A DNA stretch of 51,685 bases from Anaerolineae bacterium. Its GTDB lineage: Bacteria; Chloroflexota; Anaerolineae; Epilineales; JAHCIE01. The stretch covers positions 1 to 51,685 of the forward strand of contig JAHCIP010000006.1 in the NCBI GenBank assembly GCA_026129165.1, read 5' to 3'. This document shows positions 41,548 through 48,939 of the stretch, one piece after another; the first letter of the stretch is position 1, and each line of letters starts with the position of its first letter. The position numbers and the translations under genes are program-made. The notes beneath the pieces were generated by a model. It was not told where the DNA came from, ran no database searches, and saw only the letters and a list, made by a program, of their open reading frames with translations.

Positions 41548-41619
41548 TCGCGGGGATGGGACTCGAACCCATGACCTTCAGGTTATGAGCCTGACGAGCT
41601 GCCTCTGCTCTACCCCGCA
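41548..41619 (-). tRNA. tRNA-Met(CAT), initiator-like, copy 2
   Basis: Nearly identical to the copy at 39494, but position 1:72 is U-G instead of U-U. The anticodon stem again has only two G-C pairs next to the loop. Confidence 0.85.
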
Positions 41620-41700
41620 GTACTGGCATCTTTGGGATGCCTCTCTCTGGCGTTTCTTACATCGCGATGTGTCGACTTCGGTGGCTTCGACACCCGCCAG

Positions 41701-41773
41701 TACCCCCGGAGGGACTCGAACCCCCAACCTCACCCTTAGGACGGGCTTGCTCTTCCATTTGAGCTACGGGGGC
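41701..41773 (-). tRNA. tRNA-Arg(CCT)
   Basis: The acceptor is GCCCCCG; the anticodon loop is GTCCTAA. Confidence 0.93.
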
Positions 41774-41784
41774 AGAGGGTCGAG

Positions 41785-41856
41785 TACCCCTGGAGGGATT
41801 CGAACCCCCGACCGGCTGCTTAGAAGGCAGCTGCTCTTCCTCTGAGCTACAGGGGC
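41785..41856 (-). tRNA. tRNA-Arg(TCT)
   Basis: The acceptor is GCCCCTG; the anticodon loop is CTTCTAA. Confidence 0.95.
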
Positions 41857-41866
41857 CGGTGAGAGC

Positions 41867-42274
41867 GGAGAAGAGACATACCCCCGATTCTGTGTGAGCC
41901 GTCATCTGTCTCACCCCGAGCCGGGGTGGCCGCGTCTAGCCTGGTGGGTGTAACCCACCCTCACCGACGCTGCTGCGACGGGAGCGAACCGCATGGCCCG
42001 CCCCACCCGCCTTACTCCCCCTCAGCCAGCGCAGTCACCTAGCCGCCCACCTTACAGTGAACGCTGGTAGGCTCTTACCCTACCCTTTCACCCCTCACCC
42101 CGCGGCTTGCGCCCCGTGGCGGGTCTACTCTCTGTTGTCGCCTTGCGTCGCCGTGGGGTTGCCCCCACGCCGCCCCGCCTTGCTGTTTCAGCGGGTGGCC
42201 TGTCCCGCGGGTGCGGAACGAGGAGTCGGGAAGTTCCTCTGGGCCAGTGGCCCAGCGACGGCATCTCTTCCACC
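41867..42274 (-). ncRNA. rnpB: RNase P RNA, bacterial class A
   Basis: About 408 nt. Conserved regions appear in the expected order on the minus strand: AGAGGAACTTCC-like CR-I near the 5' end, GGGTGAAAGGGTAGGGTAAG around the centre, and a 3' segment AGATGACGGC followed by ACACAGAATCGGGG. The 5' GAAGAGA and 3' TCTCTTC can form P1. It matures the 5' ends of the tRNAs that surround it. The ends are placed from P1 only and may be off by several nucleotides. It lies between Arg(TCT) and Leu(GAG) and is probably processed out of the same transcript. Confidence 0.92.
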
Positions 42275-42314
42275 GTCTTACCCTGTATTTATGAAACGCC
42301 ATCCGTTGTTAAGG

Positions 42315-42398
<84 letters not shown>

Positions 42399-42424
42399 GT
42401 ACCCAATTCTTAATTATTCCCCAG

Positions 42425-42508
<84 letters not shown>

Positions 42509-42528
42509 CGGTCCGCGAGCATATACCT

Positions 42529-42577
42529 TCAGTCATTAGTGTTCAATCATTAACAACTAATGACTGATGATTACTGG
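42529..42577. repeat. heptameric repeats in a tRNA spacer
   Basis: Seven 7-mers (TCAGTCA, TTAGTGT, TCAATCA, TTAACAA, CTAATGA, CTGATGA, TTACTGG) that fold back as a 12-bp hairpin, TCAGTCATTAGT with its complement. Confidence 0.75.
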
Positions 42578-42580
42578 CTG

Positions 42581-42651
42581 TACCCCCAGTAGGACTCGAA
42601 CCTACGCCTTTGGCTCCGGAGGCCAGCGCTCTTCCACTGAGCTATGGGGGC
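42581..42651 (-). tRNA. tRNA-Arg(CCG)
   Basis: The acceptor is GCCCCCA; the anticodon loop is CTCCGGA. Confidence 0.95.
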
Positions 42652-42660
42652 TAAATCAGG

Positions 42661-42732
42661 CATCCCCGGTAGGACTCGAACCTACGGCCTTTGGGTCCGC
42701 AACCCAACGCTCTTCCACTGAGCTACGGGGAC
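42661..42732 (-). tRNA. tRNA-Arg(GCG)
   Basis: The acceptor GTCCCCG ends in a G-U pair; the anticodon loop is TTGCGGA with stem TTGGG/CCCAA. First tRNA after the leader. G34 in the CGN box is unusual, because bacteria normally use A34 edited to inosine. Confidence 0.9.
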
Positions 42733-42960
42733 ATCTTCACAAACAAGACGGCGTGAGCCAGTGTTGGTCACGCCGCCGGAGGGGACTGAGGCTTGAGTCG
42801 GCGTTATGCCACTCGCCCTCCGTCGGCAGGGGTCCGCTGGAAGTGGGGACGCTCAGACGCGCCACGCCAGACCACGACGGCGGCCAAGACGGTCACTCTA
42901 TTAAGGGTCTGGAGGTGGTAGCCTTCGCGCACTCGCTGTCTTCCTTACGTGTCCCTATGG
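42733..42960 (-). ncRNA. structured leader or small RNA upstream of the tRNA array
   Basis: About 228 nt between the predicted transcription start and the first tRNA, with no ORF worth calling. It can form nested stems (CCAGACC with GGTCTGG; GAGT-GGC with GCC-GACTC) and ends in an intrinsic terminator 8 nt before the tRNA. It does not show 6S, SRP or tmRNA hallmarks. It could be an attenuator controlling the array, or a separate RNA made by termination. Confidence 0.6.
42740..42777 (-). terminator. intrinsic terminator between leader and first tRNA
   Basis: On the minus strand the stem GGCGGCGTGA / TCACGCCGTC (one G-U) is extended by CCA/TGG around the loop ACAC, and is followed by TTGTTTGT. 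Confidence 0.8.
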
Positions 42961-42966
42961 ACTGGC

Positions 42967-42995
42967 ATTATAACACAAGCCGTTACGGTTGTCAA
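42967..42995 (-). promoter_or_regulatory. perfect consensus sigma-70 promoter of the tRNA/rnpB array
   Basis: On the minus strand TTGACA, 17 bp, TATAAT. The predicted start is near 42960. Both hexamers match consensus, as expected for a stable-RNA operon. Confidence 0.9.
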
Positions 42996-43025
42996 GTCCG
43001 CGCCCTATCTGTTTTCTTCTAGCCG

Positions 43026-43072
43026 AGGGACATCATATGGCGTGGACTGCGTTGCAACCATATGATGTCCCT
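43026..43072. terminator. 15-bp perfect inverted repeat after the zinc-ribbon gene
   Basis: AGGGACATCATATGG and its complement are separated by 17 nt, 3 nt beyond the gene's stop codon and just upstream of the tRNA promoter. No T-tract follows on the minus strand. It may be a terminator-like hairpin or a protein-binding dyad (ATCATATG core). Confidence 0.5.
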
Positions 43073-43074
43073 GT

Positions 43075-43353
43075 CTAGCGTATCTTACCCCTCAACAGCG
43101 CGAGGAGTGAGGGACGAGTCCCCGTCTTCGGTTCGACGGACGCCGGGCGGCGGACCCTGCGCCTGGAGGAGGGGAGCGGCTCCTGGATGGAGCGCTCCAC
43201 CACCCACGGCATCACCACCGCGCGGTCGTCCACCTCGACCAGCCAGCCGTCGTGCCCGTAGAACACGCACACCGGGCAGCGGCCCTCGCGGGTCAACTCG
43301 GTCACCACGGTCCCGCAGGTCCTGCACACATACCCGAACACGCGAGCAGTCAT
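43075..43353 (-). CDS. small zinc-ribbon protein
   Basis: 92 residues from the ATG at 43353; GGGAGGTG lies about 5 nt upstream. The four cysteines (C10, C13, C26, C29 in CRTC and CPVC) form a zinc ribbon. The rest is a short beta-rich stretch and a basic C-terminal tail (SSRRRVRRPAS, SLLALLRGKIR). Proteins of this kind bind nucleic acid or RNA polymerase, but no family is recognised. The leader before it contains a strong terminator and a segment complementary to its ribosome-binding site, so expression is probably conditional. Confidence 0.75.
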   Translation of the reverse strand: MTARVFGYVCRTCGTVVTELTREGRCPVCVFYGHDGWLVEVDDRAVVMPWVVERSIQEPLPSSRRRVRRPASVEPKTGTRPSLLALLRGKIR

Positions 43354-43358
43354 AAGGC

Positions 43359-43413
43359 ACCTCCCTGGTGATAAAAAAAGCGCGTTGCCGATGGGGCCAC
43401 GCGCCAGGGAGGT
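43359..43413 (-). promoter_or_regulatory. terminator/SD-sequestering leader of the zinc-ribbon gene
   Basis: ACCTCCCTGG (5' side in the mRNA, 43404-43413) is complementary over 10 bases to CCAGGGAGGT (43359-43368), which contains the ribosome-binding site. The two flank a terminator hairpin and its T-run. Pairing would hide the start site even if the polymerase reads through. No known riboswitch class is recognised. Confidence 0.65.
43373..43404 (-). terminator. intrinsic terminator before the zinc-ribbon gene
   Basis: On the minus strand the stem GCGCGT/ACGCGC with an inner GCC/GGC (43380-43404) is followed by seven T residues (43373-43379). Confidence 0.85.
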
Positions 43414-43615
43414 CATCGCGGAAGCGAAGGCTACGCCTGGGGTCTCCGGCGCGTGGCAGTGATAGGGTTGGTAATGTGGGGCATGGAGAGACAATAGAAG
43501 CTCGAGCCTCCCGCTATGCCCTTCGTGAGCCACGACTCTTGACACTGATGGCGCAAGTTATCCATTGCGTCCGCCGGGACTAAACCTCGCACGTCTTGCC
43601 TCCTTCCGCGCCCAC

Positions 43616-43644
43616 CAAAAAGCGCGTAGGTGCATCTACGCGCT
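43616..43644 (-). terminator. intrinsic terminator of the candidate small RNA
   Basis: On the minus strand AGCGCGTAG, a 6-nt loop and CTACGCGCT form a perfect 9-bp stem, followed by TTTT (TTTTT counting the last stem base). Confidence 0.88.
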
Positions 43645-43828
43645 GGCCCTGTAACCCGCTGAGGCAGCCTCAGCGGCAGAGGTGGCGCGTAGAGTCGCAT
43701 ATTAGTCTGGCTGTTCAGCCAATGACTATCTTTCAGACACGGGACCTGTGGATACAATCGAACAACCATACAGCCTCCCCGTGCTCCGCGCCGCCCGTCC
43801 ACTCCTGCTGGCGACGCCTGAACACACG
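43616..43828 (-). ncRNA. candidate small RNA with its own promoter and terminator
   Basis: About 213 nt with no credible ORF. The transcription unit is defined by a perfect promoter at 43835-43863 and a strong terminator at 43616-43644. Internal hairpins are visible: CCGCTGAGG/CCTCAGCGG and GGCTG/CAGCC. It matches no RNA class I recognise (not tmRNA, RNase P or SRP; no 6S-like long bulged rod is obvious by eye). Confidence 0.7.
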
Positions 43829-43834
43829 TTTAGC

Positions 43835-43863
43835 ATTATACAAGAGAGAGGGGGCGGTGTCAA
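43835..43863 (-). promoter_or_regulatory. perfect consensus sigma-70 promoter of the candidate small RNA
   Basis: On the minus strand TTGACA, 17 bp, TATAAT, with start predicted near 43828. Confidence 0.88.
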
Positions 43864-43967
43864 GAGGACACCGCCCCAATTTCGAGTCAATCCACTAAAA
43901 GGGGGATAATAGACCCCTAAACGAATGAGCGCTTATCCACCAGGGGAGCGATGGGTAGTACACTTCC

Positions 43968-45461
43968 TTACCGATTCACCACTCGCACATTACCCCAGTC
44001 GCCGACGCGCACGTAGTACACCCGCACCGCGCCGGTCGCCAGGTTTTCGGCTCGCTGGGCCGCGTAAGTTGCCCCGCCCTGATCTACGCTGAACTCAGAC
44101 GAGTTTGGCACAAAGCCATCGGCGAAGACCCGCTTCTGGAGCGCCGCGCCGGGGTTGAACTGGATGACCTGCTTGCGCTCGGCCTCGCCGAGCAGCGCGC
44201 CCGCCAGGCCACCCCCCGTGCCGCGCTCGACAAAGCGCACATTGCCCCAGTCGCCCACGGGAACGTAGTACACCCGCACCACGCCATTACCGAGGTTCTC
44301 GGCCCGCTGCGCCGTGTAGCTCACGCCCTCAAAGTCCAGTCCAAACTCCGACGAGTTGGGGACGAAGCCGTCGGCGAAGACCCGTTTTTGGAGCGCCGCG
44401 CCAGGGTTGAACTGGATGACCTGTTTCGCCTGGCCTTGCTGAAGTAGGATGCTTGACAAGCCGCTGGGGTCGGCCACCACTGGAGGCCCCTGAACAGGTG
44501 GGGGTGGGGGGGGCGTCCCGGCCTTCCAGGCGCGGACCAACTCGCCGGTCAGCTTCAGATAGAAGTCACCGTACTGCTCGCTCGGCTCGATATATGTGCC
44601 TTCCGGCCACTCGTTAAACGAGGTCAGGATCACCCAGTTCGCGCCACTCTCCGCCGCGCCCCGGAACGTTTCACGCAGATACTGCCCGTTGGCGCGGTCG
44701 CGCTTGAAGCGGCTGCCGCCACGCTCCGTCAGCCACGTATCGTCATAGCCCGGCATCACCGTCGCCACCCACAACTTGTCGCCCCACCGCTGGGCGGCGC
44801 TGCGCACGTTGTTGCCCCATTTGACCAGTTGCGCGGCGGGGTTGGCGTCCCAGGCGACCGAGTACAGGTGGTGTCCGTCGAACTCGGCCAGGAAACCGCT
44901 ATCTACGCCCTCGGCAATCCAGAGCGTGGTGTGGTTGGGGTCTACCTCGCGTCGGATGGCTGACCAGTCTCCCACCGAGAGCATGTTCTGCCGCCAGAAG
45001 AAGATGACGGGCTTGCCGTTCCACTTCAAGTAGGCCGGATGGCCGGTATGGGTCTGGATGAGATAGCGCAGACCATTGACGATGGCGCCTCGGTTGCCGC
45101 CATAGAAGGGCGAGTTCACCTCGAAGTCTACCGCCGCGCGAAAGCCCTTAGCCCGCGAGACATCGAGTAGCGTGCGCAGGTTGTCATCGGTAGGGTTATT
45201 AGGCCCCCACCAACTCTGGATCAGGGCGTCCAGGCCAGCACCTTTGGCCTGGTCTACATGACGTTCAATCGTCCCATGGTCGCGTGACGCATACTTCGGG
45301 GTGGGCATATCGGGGACACGGTCGGGGGTCCAGGAGTTCTCGTCAAACCAGGCGTAGTAAAACGCGAGGGCCAGGGGGCCGTCAGCGGCGGCCGGGCGGG
45401 CCGCGCCCACGCCGAGCATCAGCAGGCCAACGACAGCGCACAGGGTCAACCAGCGGGTCAT
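43968..45461 (-). CDS. secreted GH99/WbsX-like glycoside hydrolase with two C-terminal repeats
   Basis: 497 residues. A signal peptide (cleavage likely after AAA near residue 26) is followed by a TIM-barrel-like domain with LALAFYYAWFDENSW, IQSWWGPN, FRAAVDFE, KPVIFFWRQN and the acidic FNEWPEGTYIEPSEQYGDFY, as in GH99-like/WbsX proteins. A Pro-rich linker (residues 318-330) leads to two copies of a 65-70-residue module beginning KQVIQFNPGAALQKR and ending DWGNVRxVxR. Family enzymes cut mannose-containing glycans; the repeats may bind a polysaccharide. It follows aroQ by 29 nt. Confidence 0.85.
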   Translation of the reverse strand: MTRWLTLCAVVGLLMLGVGAARPAAADGPLALAFYYAWFDENSWTPDRVPDMPTPKYASRDHGTIERHVDQAKGAGLDALIQSWWGPNNPTDDNLRTLLDVSRAKGFRAAVDFEVNSPFYGGNRGAIVNGLRYLIQTHTGHPAYLKWNGKPVIFFWRQNMLSVGDWSAIRREVDPNHTTLWIAEGVDSGFLAEFDGHHLYSVAWDANPAAQLVKWGNNVRSAAQRWGDKLWVATVMPGYDDTWLTERGGSRFKRDRANGQYLRETFRGAAESGANWVILTSFNEWPEGTYIEPSEQYGDFYLKLTGELVRAWKAGTPPPPPPVQGPPVVADPSGLSSILLQQGQAKQVIQFNPGAALQKRVFADGFVPNSSEFGLDFEGVSYTAQRAENLGNGVVRVYYVPVGDWGNVRFVERGTGGGLAGALLGEAERKQVIQFNPGAALQKRVFADGFVPNSSEFSVDQGGATYAAQRAENLATGAVRVYYVRVGDWGNVRVVNR

Positions 45462-45490
45462 AGTGTAATCTCCGCCAAAAATGGAAGTTT

Positions 45491-45922
45491 CTACTGCCGT
45501 CGCAACAGCGCTTCCAGGCCGAGGAGATAGGACAGCGGGCCGAAGCCGAGAATCTGACCCACGCAGACAGGCGCGAGGACCGACGCATGGCGGAACGACT
45601 CGCGGGCGTGGACATTGGACAGGTGGACCTCGACGGTCGGCAGGCCGACGGCTGCGATGGCGTCGCGCAGGGCGTAAGAATAGTGGGTAAACGCGCCCGG
45701 ATTGATGAGGACGGCATCCGCCCAGCCGCGCGCGTCGTGCAGCGTGTCAATTAGCACACCTTCGTGATTGGACTGGGCAATCCGCAGTTCGACATCGGCT
45801 TCGGCGGCGCGCGCTTCCAGCATGCCAGCGTTGATCTGCGGCAGCGTCGTCTGGCCGTAGACGCCTGGCTCGCGCGTGCCGAGCAGGTTGAGATTGGGGC
45901 CGTGGAGGACGAGGATTTTCAT
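45491..45922 (-). CDS. aroQ: 3-dehydroquinate dehydratase, type II
   Basis: 143 residues, the usual length. The signature [21 protein letters not shown] is followed by [31 protein letters not shown] with the catalytic His, [16 protein letters not shown] and [16 protein letters not shown]. It dehydrates 3-dehydroquinate to 3-dehydroshikimate in the shikimate pathway, as a cytoplasmic dodecamer. The start overlaps the aroB stop by 4 bp, so the two consecutive pathway steps are translationally coupled. Confidence 0.97.
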   Translation of the reverse strand: MKILVLHGPNLNLLGTREPGVYGQTTLPQINAGMLEARAAEADVELRIAQSNHEGVLIDTLHDARGWADAVLINPGAFTHYSYALRDAIAAVGLPTVEVHLSNVHARESFRHASVLAPVCVGQILGFGPLSYLLGLEALLRRQ

Positions 45923-46938
45923 GAAGGGTCTCCTATCACCGCCTGGATCGCAGCCTTCACCGCCTCAGCCGGGATGTCGCCGACAATAACCACGTCGCCC
46001 ATGGCGCGGGGAAGGATAAAGCGCAGCTTGCCGCCCGCCTTCTTCTTATCCTGGAACATGGCGTCATAGACCTGGTCCACAGCAAAACCAGGCGCGGCAG
46101 TGGGCAACCTAAAGCGGGCCAGGCAGGCGCGCAGGCGCGTTTCCAGGTCGGGTGTGGCGTAGCCCAGGCTGGCGGCCAGCCGCGCCGCCGCCACCATACC
46201 CACCGCGACGCACTCGCCGTGGCGCAGGCGGTACTGGCTGACATGTTCGATGGCGTGGCCAAAGGTGTGGCCCAGGTTGAGGACGGCGCGCCGGCCCTGC
46301 TCGTAGGGGTCGGCCTCGACCACGCGCTGCTTGACCTCGATGGCGCGGGTGATGGTCCAGGCCAGCGGCTCGGCGCTCCCGCGTTCAAGATGCTCGAACA
46401 GGTCAGGATCATCTATCACCCCGGCTTTAATTACCTCGGCCATGCCAGAAGCAGACTCGGCCGGGGGCAGCGTCGCCAGGGTGTCGAGGTCGGCCAGGAC
46501 CAGGCGTGGCGTCTTGAACGCGCCGATGAGGTTCTTGCCCTGGGGCATGTCCACCGCCACTTTGCCGCCGACCGACGCATCCACCATGCTCAACAGCGTT
46601 GTCGGAGCCTGGACAAAGGCGACCCCGCGCAGGTAGGTGGCGGCGACAAAGCCAACCATGTCGCCGATGACCCCACCGCCGAGCGCCACAATCGTGGTGT
46701 CGCGGCCCAGGCGAGCCTCCAGCAGGGCGTCATAGGCCAGACGGACAGTGTCGAGGGTTTTAGCGGCCTCGCCCGCTGGCAGGGTGACGAGGTGAGCCGT
46801 CAGGCCACCATCTGCCAGGCTGCCCAGGGCGACCTGGGCGTGGCGCGGCCCGACCTCGGTATCTGTGACCAGGGCGACTGGCCCGCGCAGCCCGCGCTCC
46901 ACCAGCGCTGTCCCCAGCCCTCTCCAGCATGGCTGCAT
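45919..46938 (-). CDS. aroB: 3-dehydroquinate synthase, N-terminus probably incomplete
   Basis: 339 residues. It converts DAHP to 3-dehydroquinate with NAD and Zn. Visible are [46 protein letters not shown], the [19 protein letters not shown] loop, KNLIGAF and the zinc ligands in [12 protein letters not shown] and [13 protein letters not shown]. The first 25 or so residues of the family (the strand before the Leu-Gly helix) are missing in this frame. A better match ([11 protein letters not shown]) lies in another frame just upstream, in a G-rich stretch near 46915-46930, which suggests a frameshift or a sequencing error. The ATG at 46938 is the only start in frame. Confidence 0.92.
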   Translation of the reverse strand: MQPCWRGLGTALVERGLRGPVALVTDTEVGPRHAQVALGSLADGGLTAHLVTLPAGEAAKTLDTVRLAYDALLEARLGRDTTIVALGGGVIGDMVGFVAATYLRGVAFVQAPTTLLSMVDASVGGKVAVDMPQGKNLIGAFKTPRLVLADLDTLATLPPAESASGMAEVIKAGVIDDPDLFEHLERGSAEPLAWTITRAIEVKQRVVEADPYEQGRRAVLNLGHTFGHAIEHVSQYRLRHGECVAVGMVAAARLAASLGYATPDLETRLRACLARFRLPTAAPGFAVDQVYDAMFQDKKKAGGKLRFILPRAMGDVVIVGDIPAEAVKAAIQAVIGDPS

Positions 46939-47094
46939 TCCGGACCGTGTGCCTCCCCATCTGGGCGCACGATAAACACATTATGGCGTAAGCCGTGATC
47001 AACTGGCCCATGTTATCCTCTTAGCAACGCGGCATTATTCTTGCGGCGTGATTATACACATCCCAAATGGGTCAAGGCAAATAGGAGCTGAACT

Positions 47095-48066
47095 ATGCAG
47101 TACGTCAAATTGGGGCGGACCGGGCTGCGCGTGAGCCGGCTCTGCCTGGGGACGATGAACTTCGGGCCGCAGACGAGCGAACCCGACTCGTATTCCCTGA
47201 TGGACCGCGCGCTGGACCACGGCATCAACTTCTTTGACACGGCCAACCGCTACGGCGGCCACCTCGGTCCTGGTACGACCGAGGAAATCATTGGCCGCTG
47301 GTGGGCGCAAGGCGGTGGCCGACGCGAGAAGGTCGTCCTGGCGACCAAGGTATATGGCGCGATGGGCCAGTGGCCCAACGAGGGTAAGCTGTCGGCGCTT
47401 CACATTCGCCGCGCCTGTGAGGCCAGCCTGCGCCGCTTGCAGACCGACCACATTGACATGTACCAGATGCACCACATTGACCGTGACACGCCGTGGGAGG
47501 AAATCTGGCAGGCCATGGAGTTGTTGGTCCAGCAGGGCAAGGTTCTCTACGTCGGGTCGAGCAACTTCGCCGGCTGGCACATTGTCCAGGCCAACGAGGC
47601 AGCCCGCCAGCGCGGTTTCATGGGCCTGGTCTCGGAGCAGAGCCTCTATAACCTGGCCGCACGGACCGTGGAGCTAGAGGTCATTCCGGTCTGCCAGGCG
47701 TATGGCCTGGGGTTGATTCCGTGGAGCCCGCTGGCCGGTGGTCTGCTCGGCGGCGCGCTCCAGAAGGCGACCGAGGGCCGCCGCGCCAACGAGAACCTCC
47801 AGAAGCGCGTGGAAAAGCAGCGCGCCCAGTTGGAAGCGTACGCAGGGTTCTGCCGCGACCTAGGCGAGCAGCCGGCCGATGTGGCGCTGGCTTGGCTGTT
47901 GGCGAACCCGGTCGTCACCGCCCCGATTATCGGCCCCCGCACCCAGGACCAGTTAGACGGCTCGCTACGTGCCCTGGACATCCAGTTGTCGGCCGACCAG
48001 ATGAAGCGGCTAGACGAAATCTTCCCCGGCCCCGGCGGCCCCGCCCCCGAAGCCTACGCCTGGTAA
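47095..48066 (+). CDS. aldo/keto reductase
   Basis: 323 residues, with AGGAG 8 nt before the ATG. Family motifs: VKLGRTGLRVSRLCLGTMNFG, FFDTANRYGG with the catalytic Asp-Tyr, KVVLATKV with the catalytic Lys, MYQMHHID, YVGSSNFAGWH, GLIPWSPLAGGLL, and the NADPH-binding C-terminus ending PIIGPRTQDQL. It is an NADPH-dependent reductase of aldehydes or ketones of the YajO/Tas-like type; substrate unknown. Divergent from aroB. Confidence 0.94.
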   Translation: MQYVKLGRTGLRVSRLCLGTMNFGPQTSEPDSYSLMDRALDHGINFFDTANRYGGHLGPGTTEEIIGRWWAQGGGRREKVVLATKVYGAMGQWPNEGKLSALHIRRACEASLRRLQTDHIDMYQMHHIDRDTPWEEIWQAMELLVQQGKVLYVGSSNFAGWHIVQANEAARQRGFMGLVSEQSLYNLAARTVELEVIPVCQAYGLGLIPWSPLAGGLLGGALQKATEGRRANENLQKRVEKQRAQLEAYAGFCRDLGEQPADVALAWLLANPVVTAPIIGPRTQDQLDGSLRALDIQLSADQMKRLDEIFPGPGGPAPEAYAW

Positions 48067-48080
48067 GCGAACGTTCTTGA

Positions 48081-48133
48081 CAGAATTAACAGAATAGGCC
48101 CTTGTAAGGACAGGGCCTATTCTGTTAATTCTG
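48081..48133. terminator. 21-bp perfect inverted repeat between convergent genes
   Basis: The left arm starts CAGAATTAACAGAATAGG and ends CCC; the right arm is its exact complement, separated by 11 nt. It stands between the aldo/keto reductase and the cytochrome gene and could terminate both strands. Confidence 0.7.
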
Positions 48134-48144
48134 CCGAAACATCC

Positions 48145-48939
48145 CTATTCTTTCCCAAACATAAACGTCCAAACATATTCGACTATCGCCCAGCGGTCGG
48201 CCTCGCTCATCGTGCTCCACTCATGGTTAGGCGTGGCGGGCAGGCCGCCGCTGAGCGCGTTGAACATGCCGTAGCCGGTGCGGCCAGCCAGCAGGGAAGG
48301 GTTAGCCAGGGGGGAGGCCAAGCCGCCTGCGCCGTTGGCCCCATGACACGCCGCGCAGTGCTGAGCGTACAGGCTTTGGCCAGCCGCCAACTCATCGGAT
48401 TGCCTGTGGAACGTCCACAGGTAGGCCAGCACATCCCAGCGCTGCGCCTCGCTGAGTTGGCCTTCATAGGCCAACATGCCTGTGCCGAGGACGCCCTTGC
48501 TGATGGAATGGTACAGACTGGAAGGGGTGCGCCGGCGCAGGAACTCCAGGTCGTGGAAGTTGGCGGGGCGTGGTGAGAGGGTGCGGGCCAGTGCAGTATC
48601 CCCGCGCCCCGTCTCGCCGTGGCAGCTTTCGCACAGCGCCGTGTAGCGCTCCATACCTCGGCTGGCGGACGGGCGCTCGATGGGAGCGAACTCAGCTAGG
48701 TGGAGCGGACCGGGTGTCAGTGTTGGCAAGGGGCGGGAGAGCGTGGGGTAGGGCGTGGCGAGCGCGCCGGGGGTGGCGGCCGTACAGCCAGTCAGAAACA
48801 GCCAGGCGGCGTGGACACAAGCGATAAAAACTGTCACCCTGAGCGAAGCGAAGGGTCTGCACTGACGATACTCGCATAGGAGATGCTTCGCTTCGCTCAG
48901 CATGACAGTCGCAAGATTTCTCGACGCCGTCCGCCTCAC
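48145..48939 (-). CDS. diheme cytochrome c lipoprotein with a repeat inserted in its signal peptide
   Basis: 264 residues from a GTG at 48939 that overlaps the RidA stop (GTGA) and has GAGGA upstream. Two CxxCH motifs (CESCH, CAACH) mark two cytochrome c domains. The lipobox-like LTGC with the acylated Cys is near residue 52, unusually far in. Residues 11-36 or so (VMLSEAKHLLC...FASLRVTV) come from a palindromic repeat. Without them the N-terminus would read MRRTASRNLA followed by FIACVHAAWLFLTGC, a normal lipoprotein signal. A GTG at 48837 inside the repeat is an alternative start. It probably carries electrons to the oxidase encoded next door. Confidence 0.85.
   Translation of the reverse strand: MRRTASRNLATVMLSEAKHLLCEYRQCRPFASLRVTVFIACVHAAWLFLTGCTAATPGALATPYPTLSRPLPTLTPGPLHLAEFAPIERPSASRGMERYTALCESCHGETGRGDTALARTLSPRPANFHDLEFLRRRTPSSLYHSISKGVLGTGMLAYEGQLSEAQRWDVLAYLWTFHRQSDELAAGQSLYAQHCAACHGANGAGGLASPLANPSLLAGRTGYGMFNALSGGLPATPNHEWSTMSEADRWAIVEYVWTFMFGKE
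48831..48909 (-). repeat. palindromic element, copy 2, inside the cytochrome ORF
   Basis: Arms of about 28 nt with the core CTGAGCGAAGCGAAG and its complement, spacer about 20 nt. Same reading phase and orientation relative to the gene as the copy at 25331-25404. Confidence 0.85.

Noticed and set aside
43431..43802. Minus-strand ORF of 123 codons across the spacer
   Set aside because: It spans a strong terminator and the candidate small RNA, has no ribosome-binding site and no recognisable protein features.
42733..43863. tmRNA, SRP RNA or 6S RNA in the two spacer RNAs
   Set aside because: No tRNA-like 3' end with GGTTCGA, no SRP GGAAGGAAGCAGC-type apical loop, and no clear 6S bulged rod could be found by eye. 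A covariance-model search would be decisive.
48060..48140. Programmed attenuation of the aldo/keto reductase
   Set aside because: The inverted repeat lies after the stop codon, between convergent genes, so simple termination is enough.
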